Below the pieces are notes generated by a model. That model saw only the letters and a list, made by a program, of their open reading frames with translations. It did no database searches and had not been told where the DNA came from. A DNA stretch of 64,000 bases from Burkholderia sp. lig30 (GTDB taxonomy: Bacteria; Pseudomonadota; Gammaproteobacteria; Burkholderiales; Burkholderiaceae), in assembly GCF_000687455.2 (NCBI RefSeq), contig NZ_JGVW01000079.1:1-64000 (forward strand), given 5' to 3'. This document shows, one piece after another, positions 19,634 to 29,195 of the stretch; within the stretch, counting starts at the first letter, position 1, and the number at the start of each line of letters is the position of its first letter. Made by a program: the position numbers and the translations under genes.

Positions 19634-20581
19634 ATGAGCACCAAAGTTTTTGTCGACGGCCAGGAAGGCACCACCGGCCTGAAGATCTTCGAATACCTGT
19701 CGGCACGCAGCGACATCGAAGTGCTGCGCATCGACGAAGCGAAGCGCAAGGACGTCGACGAGCGCCGCCGCCTGATCAACGCGTCGAACGTCACGTTCCT
19801 CTGCCTGCCCGACGCGGCGTCGCGCGAATCCGCGTCGCTCGTCGAGAATCCGGACACGACGCTGATCGACGCGAGCACCGCGTTCCGCACCAGCGCGGAC
19901 TGGGCCTATGGCCTGCCGGAGTTGACGCGCGCGCAGCGTGAGCGCATCCGCACCGCAAAGCGCATCGCGGTGCCGGGCTGCCACGCATCGGCGTTCGTGC
20001 TGGGCATGCGCCCGCTGGTCGAAGCCGGCGTCGTCGCGCCGTCGTTCGCCGCGCACAGCTACTCGATCACCGGCTACAGCGGCGGCGGCAAGGCGATGAT
20101 CGCCGACTACGAGAACAACCCCGCCGGCAAGCTCGCGAGCCCGCGCGCGTATGCGCTCGGCCTCGCGCACAAGCATCTGCCGGAAATGGCCGCGCACACC
20201 GGGCTTGCCACCCCGCCGATCTTCACGCCGATCGTCGGCCCGTTCTACAAGGGTCTCGCGGTGACGACCTACTTCACGCCCGGCCAGCTCGCGAAACGCG
20301 CGACGCCGCAGGACGTGCAGCGCATCCTCGCCGAGTATTACGCCGACGAAGCGTTCGTGCGCGTCGCGCCGTTCAATGCCGACGAGAACCTCGATTCGGG
20401 CTTCTTCGACGTACAGGCGAACAACGACACGAACCGCGTCGACCTGTTCGTGTTCGGCAACGAAGAGCGCTTCGTCACCGTCGCGCGCCTCGACAATCTC
20501 GGCAAGGGCGCGTCGGGCGCCGCGATCCAGTGCATGAACCTGAACATCGGCGCAGCCGAGGATACGGGCCTCAAGCGCTGA
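19634..20581 (+). CDS. argC: N-acetyl-gamma-glutamyl-phosphate reductase, type 2
   Basis: A 315-residue arginine-biosynthesis enzyme reducing N-acetylglutamyl phosphate to the semialdehyde with NADPH. N-terminal [17 protein letters not shown] binds the cofactor, and the catalytic Cys is in [14 protein letters not shown] (about residue 117). The length and the short N-terminal domain mark the type-2 form. ATG 19634 follows GAGCGAA; the earlier in-frame codons lack homology. Confidence 0.95.
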   Translation: MSTKVFVDGQEGTTGLKIFEYLSARSDIEVLRIDEAKRKDVDERRRLINASNVTFLCLPDAASRESASLVENPDTTLIDASTAFRTSADWAYGLPELTRAQRERIRTAKRIAVPGCHASAFVLGMRPLVEAGVVAPSFAAHSYSITGYSGGGKAMIADYENNPAGKLASPRAYALGLAHKHLPEMAAHTGLATPPIFTPIVGPFYKGLAVTTYFTPGQLAKRATPQDVQRILAEYYADEAFVRVAPFNADENLDSGFFDVQANNDTNRVDLFVFGNEERFVTVARLDNLGKGASGAAIQCMNLNIGAAEDTGLKR

Positions 20582-20603
20582 CGTCGCGAATCGCGCACCA
20601 CAC

Positions 20604-20628
20604 AAGCCGGCCGATGGCCGGCTTTTTA
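20604..20628 (+). terminator. Terminator after argC
   Basis: AAGCCGGCC (20604-20612) and GGCCGGCTT (20616-20624) with a 3-nt loop and a T run. Confidence 0.9.
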
Positions 20629-21366
20629 TTTGCCCGAAAATCCCATTCCCGGCATTTTGCGCGCGCATTCACGAATATTCACAAGCTTTCAATTCCCCGC
20701 GTTTTTCCAATTATCAGAAGATCCGATTTGCCATGTAAATCCCGAATAGGGATTTTCCGGATGCAGACGCCCGAAACCCCGCCGGCACTGGCTCCTCAGG
20801 CCACCACGCCGTGCCGGACACACCCGCCAACTCCGCCGCCGGGACGCATTTAAAACACCTTTTCCGTTTTAAATCTTACTCGACGCCAATTCCCAAAAGC
20901 GCGAATTTCTCCACCACCGTTTAAATCGACTTTTTTAGACGAATTCGTCAATTGACAGCAAAAAGCCGCGCGGCCAAATTAGCTCGCACAAATTAAACGA
21001 TTGGAGACAGCGGCATGTCGCACGCCTTTTCGAAGGGGGTGGCAACGGCCTTTGCCATGGCCCCTTTGTCCGGCTCCGGTGGAGAGAAGGACACCGTCGC
21101 ACCTGGTCCCGTCAATGTCTTCCGGTGTTTCGGCGCATGCCGTGACACGCGGGGAATCCCCGCCCGATTTCCACTCGTTCCCCGGCTTCGCTCAGGCCGG
21201 CGCCATGCTCGCGGACCTGCAACGCCCGGCCTGTAGCGCGCTCGCCCGTCGCGCCCGGCCGTCGAAACAGCTCAACACGGCGCACGGCACGGCGCCGGCA
21301 GCACACAAGCAAGAAGCGGCCGCCACAGAGACGGTCGCCACACAAGACACATTCTGGAGGAGCAAC
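20629..21366. other. Long A/T-rich leader region before the lipoprotein gene
   Basis: About 740 bp without a supported gene. The part 20640-21000 is clearly A/T-richer than its surroundings (several TTTTAAAT and AATTAAAC stretches) and probably carries the promoter of the lipoprotein-ompW pair. An open frame from 21001 runs in frame into the lipoprotein gene but lacks a lipoprotein signal, so the ATG at 21367 is the real start. Confidence 0.5.
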
Positions 21367-22617
21367 ATGAAACGGAACCTCATTCTGGCGGCGGCCCTGA
21401 GCGCGCCTCTTCTTTCGGCTTGCGGTGGCGGCGACGGCGAAAACGCGACGCCGGTCGCGCTCGCCGCGGATCGCCTTTGCCCGGCCTCGCTCGACTACGG
21501 CACGGTCTTCACCGGCGGCGCGGGCAGCGGCGAGCTGGTCAAGCTGCAGCTCGACACGACCAGGATGACCTGGCAGGTCACCTACGTCGAATCAGCGATC
21601 CCGCGCACGACCGGCACCGTCACGCCGACGCGCGCCGGCACCGTCGACAGCGGCACGCTGACGCAGGAGACGTTGCTGCCGACCAACAAGCTGAACCAGT
21701 GTGCGTTCCGCCTCAACGGCGCCAGCCTCGACGCGAGCCGGCCGGCGCGGATCTTCGTCGGCTTCGGTGTCGCTGGCGGCACGATCCCCGGCAAGGAAAT
21801 CCAGTTCGGCGGCGTGCTTGGGCTGGCTGCAGTGCCGGACACCCGGTTCCCGTACTACCCGTTCATCGGCTTCTCGTCGATCGAGACCAACCTCGCGAAC
21901 GTCGCCGGCACCTACAGCCATCTCGGCTTCGACGAAGTGCCGTCGCAGAACTTCGCGCCGGCCTCGATCGACGCGAAGATCACGATCAACGCGAACGGCA
22001 CGTGGAGCAAGTGCGACACGACCGGCCAGTATGCGAACACCTGCCGTCAGCCCGGCACGAACCTCGTGCAGTCGGCCGACGGCAGCGGCGCGTTCGAGAC
22101 CGATCATTACCAGAGCCAGCTGAGACCCACGCTGTCGACGCTTCCAGAGGGCAAGGGCTTCATGATCGTCGGCAAGCTGCGCAACCAGCTCGTGCCGATT
22201 CTCGTGCGCACCGGCGTCGCGAACCCGAGTGCGGCACCCGACAGCAACGGCGTGCCGGGCCTGACCGCCGACGACGAATCGGGCATTTCGATTCTCGCGC
22301 CGCAAGCCGCGATCGCACTCGGTTCGCAAAACGGCGAGTACATCGGTGTCGACAGCCAGTTCAATTACCGCACCAACGCGCTGGTCAACAACCAGGCCAC
22401 GCTGCTCGATCCGTTCCAGGCGTCGCAGGCATCGTCCGCGACCGCACTGAACCTCGACTACACGCAGACGGTACCGGGCACGGTCACGTCGACGCATGCC
22501 GGCGCGAGCAGCGCGACGGCGACCGGCAAGTTCATTTTCTCGGGTGGCATATTCGGCTTCCTCGACATGGCCAACGCGTCTTCGCCGTATTTCACGATCG
22601 GCGCGTTCGTGCAGTAA
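21367..22617 (+). CDS. DUF2957 lipoprotein
   Basis: A 416-residue protein with a lipoprotein signal and lipobox LLSAC at residues 15-19 (MKRNLILAAALSAP start), so it is anchored in the envelope. The body is beta-rich and resembles the DUF2957 family found in Burkholderia and Ralstonia; no enzymatic motif is seen. The ATG follows GGAGGAGC, an excellent RBS. It lies 20 bp before the OmpW gene and is probably co-transcribed with it. Confidence 0.8.
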   Translation: MKRNLILAAALSAPLLSACGGGDGENATPVALAADRLCPASLDYGTVFTGGAGSGELVKLQLDTTRMTWQVTYVESAIPRTTGTVTPTRAGTVDSGTLTQETLLPTNKLNQCAFRLNGASLDASRPARIFVGFGVAGGTIPGKEIQFGGVLGLAAVPDTRFPYYPFIGFSSIETNLANVAGTYSHLGFDEVPSQNFAPASIDAKITINANGTWSKCDTTGQYANTCRQPGTNLVQSADGSGAFETDHYQSQLRPTLSTLPEGKGFMIVGKLRNQLVPILVRTGVANPSAAPDSNGVPGLTADDESGISILAPQAAIALGSQNGEYIGVDSQFNYRTNALVNNQATLLDPFQASQASSATALNLDYTQTVPGTVTSTHAGASSATATGKFIFSGGIFGFLDMANASSPYFTIGAFVQ

Positions 22618-22637
22618 CCGTCACGGGAGGCCACAAC

Positions 22638-23468
22638 ATGAAGAAGCTTCTCTGCGCGGCGGCCGGCGCTGCCGCGCTGGCGCCGCTCGCGTCGCACGCG
22701 CAAAGCGCGGGCAGCAACGTCGTCGCGCTCGGCTGGTTCCACGTGATGCCGGTGCAAAGCAGCACGCCGCTCACGACCAACGTCACGCCGCAGCCGATCA
22801 ACACCCCGTTGCGGCTGCCGTCGTCGTTCACGTCGGCCGGCACGGGGCTGCGCACGAGCGGCGCGGACACCGTGGGCCTGACCATCAGCCACTTCCTGAC
22901 GGACCATATCGCCGTCACGTCGGTGGCGGGCGTGCCGCCCGTGTTCAAGGTGTCGGCCAAGGGCACGATCCAGCCGCCCGGGCCGGCGGGCGCGCTGGGC
23001 ACGCAGAACATCGGGCTCGGGTCGGTCAATCCGATCGTGAAGAGCGTGCGGCAATGGAGCCCGGCGGTGGTGTTGCAGTATTACTTCGCGCAGGCCACCG
23101 CGAAGTTCCGGCCCTTTCTCGGGATCGGCGTGTCGTACAACTGGTTCAGCGACCTGCAGCTCAACCCGAATTTCGTCAAGCAGACGCAGGAGAACCTCGG
23201 CGCGATCCTCGCGGCGGGTGCGGGCAAGCCGGGGCTGACGCAGGTGTCGGCGAAGGCATCGTCGTCCTGGCAGCCGGTGTTCAACGCGGGCCTTCAGTAC
23301 AACATCACCGACCACTGGGGGCTCGTCGCATCGGTCACGTACATCCCGCTGAAGACGACGTCGACGGTGACGATCAAGGCGGCCGACGGATCGGTGCTCG
23401 CGGAGTCGAAATCGGACCTGAAGGCGGACCCGATCATCAGCTACGTCGCGATGTCATACAAGTTCTGA
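22638..23468 (+). CDS. OmpW-family outer membrane protein
   Basis: A 276-residue protein with a signal peptide (MKKLLCAAAGAAAL to about SHAQS), amphipathic beta-strands and a C-terminal strand ending in Phe (YVAMSYKF), the outer-membrane insertion signature. ATDRIG-like OmpW strand patterns (SHFLTDHIAVTSVAGVPP, and ITDHWGLVASVTYIPL) are present. It probably forms a small eight-stranded channel. Second gene after the DUF2957 lipoprotein. Confidence 0.87.
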   Translation: MKKLLCAAAGAAALAPLASHAQSAGSNVVALGWFHVMPVQSSTPLTTNVTPQPINTPLRLPSSFTSAGTGLRTSGADTVGLTISHFLTDHIAVTSVAGVPPVFKVSAKGTIQPPGPAGALGTQNIGLGSVNPIVKSVRQWSPAVVLQYYFAQATAKFRPFLGIGVSYNWFSDLQLNPNFVKQTQENLGAILAAGAGKPGLTQVSAKASSSWQPVFNAGLQYNITDHWGLVASVTYIPLKTTSTVTIKAADGSVLAESKSDLKADPIISYVAMSYKF

Positions 23469-23492
23469 TCCGGCGGCGGACGAGAAACGGGC

Positions 23493-23521
23493 AAAAAAAA
23501 GCCCGCCTGAAGAGGCGGGCT
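23493..23521 (-). terminator. Terminator, mainly minus strand
   Basis: AGCCCGCCT (23500-23508) pairs with AGGCGGGCT (23513-23521); the T run lies on the minus-strand side (23493-23500 as A on plus). It sits 140 bp beyond the LysE gene and may also serve ompW in the other direction. Confidence 0.75.
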
Positions 23522-23663
23522 GAATCCATATCAGAGGAGACATGGAGGAGACAGGAGCAACTATACAGAATCGATTGTCGCAATGCAACATTTGCAGATA
23601 GAAAATCAGTATTTTCCCTCGAATCATCACTCGAATCTGCCGCCTCTTCTGGCCCCATCCGAA

Positions 23664-24305
23664 TCAGTGACGAACGAGCGCCATCATCGCGCCAAAGCCG
23701 ACGAACAGGCCGCCCGTCATGCGGTTGAAGGCCTTCGCGACGTTCTGGCTCTTCAGCGTCTCGCCGATGCGCGTGCCGAACGACGCATACACGAGATACC
23801 AGCTGACCTCGATCACAGCGAACGTAACGACGAGGATGCCGAACTGCGGCAGCGTCGGCGCAGACGCGTTGATGAATTGCGGCAGTAGCGCGGCAGCGAA
23901 CAGGATCGCCTTCGGATTGCTGCCCGCAACGAGAAAACCGTTGCGAAACAGCGCCCAGCGCGACGCCGGCGCCACCGCGCGCAGCGCGGTTTCGGCTTCG
24001 CCGGTGGCGGGCGCCTCGTCGACGCGCGCACGCCACGCCTTCACGCCGAGATAGATCAGGTACGCGGCGCCGGCAAAGCGCAGCGCGTTGAACATCGCGG
24101 GCCACGCCTCGAGAAACACGCCAAGCCCGGCCGCGGACACCGACAGCATCAGCACCAGCGCGGTCAGGCAACCGGCCATCGTCGCCGACGAGCGCCTCAG
24201 CCCGTGACGCGCGCCATGCGTCATCACGAGCAGCATGTTCGGCCCGGGAATCGCCGACACCACGAACACCGTCGCCACGAAAAGCCACCAGGTATGCAAG
24301 CTCAT
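23664..24305 (-). CDS. LysE/RhtB-family exporter
   Basis: A 213-residue inner-membrane protein with about six hydrophobic segments. The N-terminal motif VSAIPGPNMLLVMTHGARHG is the LysE/RhtB signature, and NGFLVAGSNPKAILFAAALLPQF (a conserved segment near residue 120) is also present. It probably exports an amino acid or homoserine lactone-like compound. It lies 92 bp downstream of, and in the same direction as, the dehydrogenase gene. Confidence 0.9.
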   Translation of the reverse strand: MSLHTWWLFVATVFVVSAIPGPNMLLVMTHGARHGLRRSSATMAGCLTALVLMLSVSAAGLGVFLEAWPAMFNALRFAGAAYLIYLGVKAWRARVDEAPATGEAETALRAVAPASRWALFRNGFLVAGSNPKAILFAAALLPQFINASAPTLPQFGILVVTFAVIEVSWYLVYASFGTRIGETLKSQNVAKAFNRMTGGLFVGFGAMMALVRH

Positions 24306-24397
24306 TGCCGCCTCTGCCGCAAAAGGAATGAAAGGGAACTGCCATTATGCCGGGACAGGCGAGGGCGCGGGCTTGTCCCGCGCCCGCGCCGGCCGGC

Positions 24398-25267
24398 TCA
24401 GCGCCCGGCGCGGCGCGCCGCCACCTCGCCGAGCACCGCGAAATCCAGGTCGCCGCCGCCGTGCGCGAGCGCGTCGAGGAGACTGTCGCGCAGCACGCTC
24501 GCCACCGGCAGCGGCACCGACACCGCGTCGCCCGCCTCCAGTGCGAGCCGCACGTCCTTCAGGCCGAGCCGTGCCTTGAAGCGCGCGGGCTCGTAGCGCC
24601 GTTCGGCAATCATCGCGCCGTAACCTTCGTACACCGGCCCCGGAAATACGCTGTGAGTGATCACGTCGAGGAAATCGCGCATCGCAACACCGTGGCCGGC
24701 CAGCAGCGCGGACGCCTCGCCGAGCGTCTCGATGGCGGACGCCAGCGTGAAGTTCGCCGCGATCTTCACGGTATTCGCGTGCTGCGGCAGCGAGCCGAGC
24801 CGCCAGGTTTTCTGGCCGATCGCGTCGAACACCGGCTGCATCCGGTCGATCGCTTCCGCCGGGCCGGCCGCCATGATCGTCAGGCGCGCCGCCGCCGCGA
24901 CGTCCGGCCGCCCCATCACCGGCGCGGCAACGTATTCGATGCCGCGCGCGGCATGCGCATGCGCGAGCGACTCGGCGAGCGCGACGGAAATCGTCGCCAT
25001 GTTCACGTGAATCAGGCCGCGCGGCGCCTGCGAGAGCAACGCGTCGTCGAAGACCGCTCGCGTGGCGGCATCGTCGGCGAGCATCGACAGCACCGCATCG
25101 CCGCGAAACGCGCCGGCAGGCGTATCGACCGCCTGCGCGCCCATCCCGACCAGCGCGGCGAGCCGCTCGGGCGAACGATTCCAGACCCGTACGCGATGCC
25201 CGGCCTTCAGCAGATTGGCGGCAATCGCCTGCCCCATTTCACCCAGCCCGATAAACCCGAGATCCAT
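24398..25267 (-). CDS. NAD(P)-dependent beta-hydroxyacid dehydrogenase family protein
   Basis: A 289-residue enzyme of the 3-hydroxyisobutyrate/tartronate-semialdehyde reductase family. The Rossmann start LGFIGLGEMGQAIAANLLKAG is at residues 3-23; the substrate motif appears as GLIHVNMATISVALAESLA, and the catalytic Lys is in HANTVKIAANFTLASAIETL (about residue 170). GSPVMGR-type APVMGRPDVA is present. The exact substrate cannot be assigned. ATG 25267 follows AAGGAG. Confidence 0.85.
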   Translation of the reverse strand: MDLGFIGLGEMGQAIAANLLKAGHRVRVWNRSPERLAALVGMGAQAVDTPAGAFRGDAVLSMLADDAATRAVFDDALLSQAPRGLIHVNMATISVALAESLAHAHAARGIEYVAAPVMGRPDVAAAARLTIMAAGPAEAIDRMQPVFDAIGQKTWRLGSLPQHANTVKIAANFTLASAIETLGEASALLAGHGVAMRDFLDVITHSVFPGPVYEGYGAMIAERRYEPARFKARLGLKDVRLALEAGDAVSVPLPVASVLRDSLLDALAHGGGDLDFAVLGEVAARRAGR

Positions 25268-25362
25268 CGCCTGCTCCTTTCTCGTAGGGAAGTCCGGAGT
25301 TAAGCACAGCTTTGCGTGATGTGCAGGCACCGCCACGGTTCCGGCGATGCGATACTGCGCCC

Positions 25363-26115
25363 ATGACGACCGCGACTTTCCGTTTCCACGGCGAACTGAA
25401 CGCGTTCCTCGCGCGCGCGTTGCGCGACCGCGCGTTTGCCCGTGCGTGCGCGCGCCAGGCGACCGTGAAACATATGGTCGAGGCGCTCGGCGTGCCGCAC
25501 ACCGAGGTCGGGCGTCTGCAGGTCAACGGCGCGCCGGCGCGATTCGACCGCCTGCTGGCGGACGGCGACCATGTCGACGTCTATCCCGAACGCGCCGCGC
25601 AACCGGCCGACGACCCGCCCGCGCCACCGCCGCCGGCGCACCGGGAATGGCGCTTCGTCGCCGACGCGCATCTGGGCGGTCTCGCGCAATTGCTGCGTCT
25701 GGCCGGATTCGACACCTGCTACGACAATCATTTCAGCGACGACGAGATCGCCGCGCTCGCCGAGCACGACGCCCGGATCGTGCTCACGCGGGATCGCGAG
25801 CTGCTCAAGCGACGCGCCGTCGCGCGCGGCTGCTATCTGCATGCGGTCAAGCCGGCCGCGCAACTGAGCGAACTGTTCGCGCGGCTCGATCTGGCGCCGC
25901 ACATGCGGCCGTTCCGGTTGTGCCTGCGGTGCAACGTGCCGCTGCACCCTCTGCGCGCAGAAGATGCGGCGTCACGCGTGCCCGACGGCGTGTGGCGCCG
26001 CCATCAGCGCTTCGCGGCATGCGACGTCTGTCAGCGCGTGTTCTGGGAAGGGTCGCACTGGCGGCGCATGCACACGGTCGTCGAGGCGATGCGCGCGCTC
26101 GCGCCCGACGCCTGA
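25363..26115 (+). CDS. Mut7-C RNase-domain protein with ubiquitin-like N-terminus
   Basis: A 250-residue protein. Residues 1-80 form a ThiS/MoaD-like ubiquitin fold (FRFHGELNAFL, GDHVDVYPERA), and residues 95-240 form a Mut7-C PIN-like domain with DAHLGGLAQLLRLAGFDT, the acidic RIVLTRDRELLKRR, and a zinc-knuckle pair CLRCNVPL and CDVCQRVFWEGSHW. Probably a nuclease acting on RNA; target unknown. ATG 25363 is taken from the family start. Confidence 0.87.
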   Translation: MTTATFRFHGELNAFLARALRDRAFARACARQATVKHMVEALGVPHTEVGRLQVNGAPARFDRLLADGDHVDVYPERAAQPADDPPAPPPPAHREWRFVADAHLGGLAQLLRLAGFDTCYDNHFSDDEIAALAEHDARIVLTRDRELLKRRAVARGCYLHAVKPAAQLSELFARLDLAPHMRPFRLCLRCNVPLHPLRAEDAASRVPDGVWRRHQRFAACDVCQRVFWEGSHWRRMHTVVEAMRALAPDA

Positions 26116-26151
26116 AAAAAACAAACCCCGCATGCGGAAACATGCGGGGTT
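26115..26151 (-). terminator. Terminator of the small secreted-protein gene
   Basis: AACCCCGCATG (26124-26134) pairs with CATGCGGGGTT (26141-26151); the T run is on the minus-strand exit side. It also overlaps the end of the plus-strand Mut7-C gene. Confidence 0.8.
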
Positions 26152-26189
26152 GCGACTTCCGGCCGGCAGCCCGGCCGCAGCAGCGCGTC

Positions 26190-26423
26190 TTACTGTTGCG
26201 CGCCCTTGTCGTTCGTGCCGGCGGCGGAAGCGGCAGCGGCCTTCGCCTTGCCCTTTGCCGAACCGTGTTGCTTCAGCTGGTGCTTCGGCTTGGTCTTGTC
26301 GTGCTTCATCGGTGCCGATGCGGCTGCCGGCGCTTCAGCAGCCGGTGCCGAAGCCTGCGCGAAAGCCGAAACCGAAGCCAGTGCGAAAGCGGCGGTCATG
26401 ATCGAAGCGAGAGTCTTCTTCAT
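26190..26423 (-). CDS. Small secreted Ala/Lys-rich protein
   Basis: A 77-residue protein with a clean signal peptide (MKKTLASIMTAAFALASVSA to FAQA), leaving a mature peptide of about 55 residues rich in Ala, Lys, His and Gln. AAAGGAAA precedes the ATG and a terminator follows, so it is an independent gene. Similar small periplasmic proteins are common in Burkholderia; function unknown. Confidence 0.75.
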   Translation of the reverse strand: MKKTLASIMTAAFALASVSAFAQASAPAAEAPAAASAPMKHDKTKPKHQLKQHGSAKGKAKAAAASAAGTNDKGAQQ

Positions 26424-26983
26424 TGTTTTTCCTTTAATAGGGAAATCAAATCAAACATACCGGTACGAAAGATGCGAGACGTACGCATCGGAGCGCCAGT
26501 CATGCCGATGCTTCCGGCGCCTGTCGGGCAGGACGGCGTCGCCATCCGTTCCCGCAGCCACTGACACACTGTCTCCATAACGCGTCGCCTTCGCGGTGAG
26601 TTGACAAGCCGCTTGCAACTTTCGCGCGGACGCACGAACGGCCGTGCGAAAAAAGCCGCGCGATCCGGCCTGCGCCGACATTATCGGTATGACGGAAGGC
26701 GCACGCGACCCGGCACGAATCCGGGTTGCGCCGACGGGCCGCCCGTGCTTTCGGCGCGGCGCGCTCGGCCGACGCCCCCCTGCCCGCTCGCGGCGAATCC
26801 GGCGAAGACGCATGGTTCCGGATGTGCAGTGGCGCGGCGCGACGGCAGGCGATGGAGAAATGTAAGTTGTCTTGACGATCACGAAGCGCTTTCGCAGTGC
26901 GCTACTTGGTCGTGGCGGGGATAGATAGCGGGCGACGGGGGCGCCAGGCGCTCCCGCACGGTGAAGCTGTGGCCGGACGCCAA
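26424..26983. other. Intergenic region left of the island
   Basis: No supported gene in this 560-bp stretch. The first 60 bp hold the promoter of the small secreted protein. Short frames further right have GC-rich composition without ribosome binding sites. Confidence 0.5.
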
Positions 26984-27014
26984 ATAAAAAGGGCCTAGCC
27001 ATCGGCTAAGCCCT
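26984..27014 (-). terminator. Original tRNA-Ala terminator, now displaced
   Basis: On the minus strand a stem of 11 bp (27004-27014 with 26990-27000, one G-T pair) is followed by TTTTTATTT. It stands directly downstream of the displaced tRNA 3' end at 27023-27068, so before island insertion it terminated the tRNA-Ala gene. Confidence 0.75.
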
Positions 27015-27022
27015 TGATTCTG

Positions 27023-27068
27023 TTGGTGGAGCGGATGAGGATCGAACTCACGACCTTCGCATTGCGAA
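27023..27068 (-). repeat. attL: 46-bp copy of the tRNA-Ala 3' end
   Basis: Identical over 46 bp to 62553-62598, the 3' part of the tRNA-Ala(CGC) gene (T-arm, acceptor strand, CCA and the anticodon loop side). The next base differs (T at 27069, C at 62599). It is a tRNA fragment only, and marks the left end of the island. Confidence 0.95.
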
Positions 27069-27199
27069 TGCGAAAAAGTCGACATTTCTTGAGATGGATT
27101 CGAGTTGATCAGATTCCGCAAACCATTGTATTTCAATGATTTTTTCTTACCAACCTTCCCGTTGATGTTGATCTACATCCCTTCATTGCCCCATAATCG

Positions 27200-27217
27200 G
27201 GTTACATGGCGGTTACA
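27200..27217. repeat. Arm-like repeat, left island end
   Basis: GGTTACATGGCGGTTACA, two GGTTACA units 4 bp apart. The identical 18-bp sequence occurs at 62478-62495 near the other end, in the same orientation. It may be an integrase arm-type binding site. Confidence 0.6.
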
Positions 27218-27249
27218 TGAGATTGCCGGCTTACGGATATGGAGGTTAG

Positions 27250-28035
27250 GTGGCGAAGGTAAACTTCACTGCGGCTCGGGTAGAGGCGCATCGCTGCGAA
27301 CAGGGTAAGTCGCAGTCGTTCCTCTGGGACATCATCCCCCAAGACGCCTATGCTTCGCCAAAGGTCAAGGGCATTCTCCCTCGCACCACCGCGAAGGACG
27401 ATTGCCTGCAGCGCGAGCAACTGTCTGTTTGGTTTAGCGCGGTACGTGGTATCGCGAATCCAGTCATCAGCGCATACCTACAAGGGCTCCTGATCACCGG
27501 AGCCCGTCGGGAGGAGCTAGCCGCGTTGCGCTGGGAAGACGTGGACTTTCGGTGGCGGAGTCTGACGATGAACGACAAAGTGGAAGGCACCGGCGGTCGG
27601 ACTATTCCGCTGACTCCGTATTTAGCGAGCCTATTGTCGAACCTTCAACGACTGAATGAAACCCCTCCCAATAAACGCCACGTCGCCCGTCTTGCACAAA
27701 GAGGCAACCAGTGGGAACCGTCCGAGTGGGTATTCGCCAGCAAGACTGCGGCAGACGGGAAGATTGCTGAGCCGCGTCACGCGCATAATCGCGCGTTGGC
27801 ACCGACGGGTTTACCACACATCTCGCTCCACGGTCTGCGCCGATCATTCGGTACGCTTTCTGAGTGGGTCGAGGTTCCTGTCGGCGTCGTCGCCCAAATC
27901 CAAGGACATAAGCCATCGGCAATCGCCGAGAAACACTACCGGCGCCGCCCACTTGATCTGCTGCGAATGTGGCACGACAAGATCGAGTCTTGGATCTTGG
28001 ATCAAGCGCAGATCAGGTTTGAGCCGCCGAAGTGA
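27250..28035 (+). pseudogene. Internally deleted tyrosine integrase
   Basis: A 261-residue open frame. The first 35 residues (MAKVNFTAARVEAHRCEQGK, then SQSFLWD) match an integrase N-terminus. The frame then jumps straight to the catalytic domain (LITGARREELAALRWEDVDF, then LHGLRRSFGTLSEW, IQGHKPSAIAEKHYRRRP). The Arg, His-x2-Arg, His and Tyr catalytic residues remain, but the arm-binding and core-binding domains, about 150 residues, are gone. Such a protein should not recombine DNA. It lies just inside attL and belongs to a different family from the intact integrase at the right end, pointing to an older element at the same tRNA. Confidence 0.8.
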
Positions 28036-28205
28036 CGCCAAGCGAACTGTCCGCCTTTTCACTCCCGGGCCAGTGGATCAATAGACCAATGCGCCCGGAA
28101 ATGAGTTCGAGGTCTGGATGACAACCATCGGACTGCGCAATTCCTTTGGCGCGCGGCACTCGCTCCTTTCCCGAATTACCGCTGAAACACTTGCGCAACG
28201 CCCTG

Positions 28206-29195
28206 CTACCCCCGCGCCATCGTTTGGATTATCAGCGAAGATATGCCGCCCTCCGGAAGATCAACCCGCTTTTCTATTGGAGTTTGGTTGCCCCCGTCGC
28301 CGTTTTGCTTAACGGGAACACTGCCAAAAAATCGATTGATTAGTGACCGTGGGTGGCGTTTTTTCTCGCCGATCTGGAGCAACCCCAATTGGCCCGAGAA
28401 ATGCATCGCTCCGGCAGACACAGTTCCTCGCGGCACGTCCTCTCGGCCAATATTGCGCCTACTGTACGTCCTAGTCGCAGTCACCTCCAGTAGCTCTTTG
28501 ATCATCATCGACCACTGATCCGTCGACGATCCAAAGTGGACTAGTCGTCCATCCTTGCCGAGCAACATATCGCCGAGGCATTTCGACAGGGAACGAGACG
28601 CAGTTAAGTTAACAGCCGCCGGAGTGCCACTCCATGGACACTGATCGGCCCATTCAATATCCTCCGGATAGGCCTCACGAGCCAGTACCAACGAATATCG
28701 GGAGCCTTTTCCCTTTTCATTGATTTGTCGAAGCCCTGTTTTCAGTCCTCCGGTCACGAACTCGAAATTTGGCCAAGTCGTATACAACGTGAGTTGCGGA
28801 TCTTTCGGATCTAGCTTATGCGTTCCGTCCACTGACATCTTCGCCTGTATGAGCATGGCTCGCGTGGCGTCTGATCTCCCCTCTGAGTGTCGATGCACCA
28901 CGAGGAGGTCGGCGAGTTCAACGCGCCCATTTGGATAATCAAATTCGACCTGCGGATGCCCGTGACAGAAGACACCTGCGACCTGGACGTCAATTCCTTT
29001 TCCGCCAAGAACTTTGCGCCATCGCTCCTCTAGCAAGGGAACGCCGTCCGTCACCAGTGTCGCCACGAAATCCTCTTCTCTTGCGGCTTTTTTTGCGAGA
29101 TCGTGTGCACGCGCGTGGGAGCGCCAGATAGATGAATTCGCTCCAGAGTACAAACTTTCAACCTCTACGTTCTCTAGTCTCTTCACAATGGACAT
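28206..29195 (-). CDS. Putative PD-(D/E)xK nuclease-like protein
   Basis: A 329-residue protein of unknown family. Residues about 80-120 read VEFDYPNGRVELADLLVVHR and, about 20 residues later, AMLIQAKMS: an E-x2-D followed by Q-x-K spacing that resembles the PD-(D/E)xK nuclease core. This is a visual match only. ATG 29195 is preceded by AGGA. The gene stands alone in an A/T-richer part of the island left of the Dpd operon, facing the integrase remnant. It may be a separate defence gene; no partner is seen. Confidence 0.6.
   Translation of the reverse strand: MSIVKRLENVEVESLYSGANSSIWRSHARAHDLAKKAAREEDFVATLVTDGVPLLEERWRKVLGGKGIDVQVAGVFCHGHPQVEFDYPNGRVELADLLVVHRHSEGRSDATRAMLIQAKMSVDGTHKLDPKDPQLTLYTTWPNFEFVTGGLKTGLRQINEKGKGSRYSLVLAREAYPEDIEWADQCPWSGTPAAVNLTASRSLSKCLGDMLLGKDGRLVHFGSSTDQWSMMIKELLEVTATRTYSRRNIGREDVPRGTVSAGAMHFSGQLGLLQIGEKKRHPRSLINRFFGSVPVKQNGDGGNQTPIEKRVDLPEGGISSLIIQTMARG

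Noticed and set aside
20952-20980. TTGACA at 20952-20957 as a promoter for the lipoprotein gene
   Set aside because: The -35 is perfect but the region 17-18 bp downstream (CAAATT) is a poor -10, so it is not listed as a promoter.
21001-21366. N-terminal extension of the DUF2957 lipoprotein, and a 73-residue frame at 21015-21236
   Set aside because: The lipoprotein signal and a very strong RBS fix the start at 21367. The small frame has weak RBS support and no protein-like features.
27023-27068. A second tRNA-Ala gene at the left island end
   Set aside because: Only the 3' 45 nt are present; the D-arm and 5' acceptor strand are missing, so it is an att fragment.
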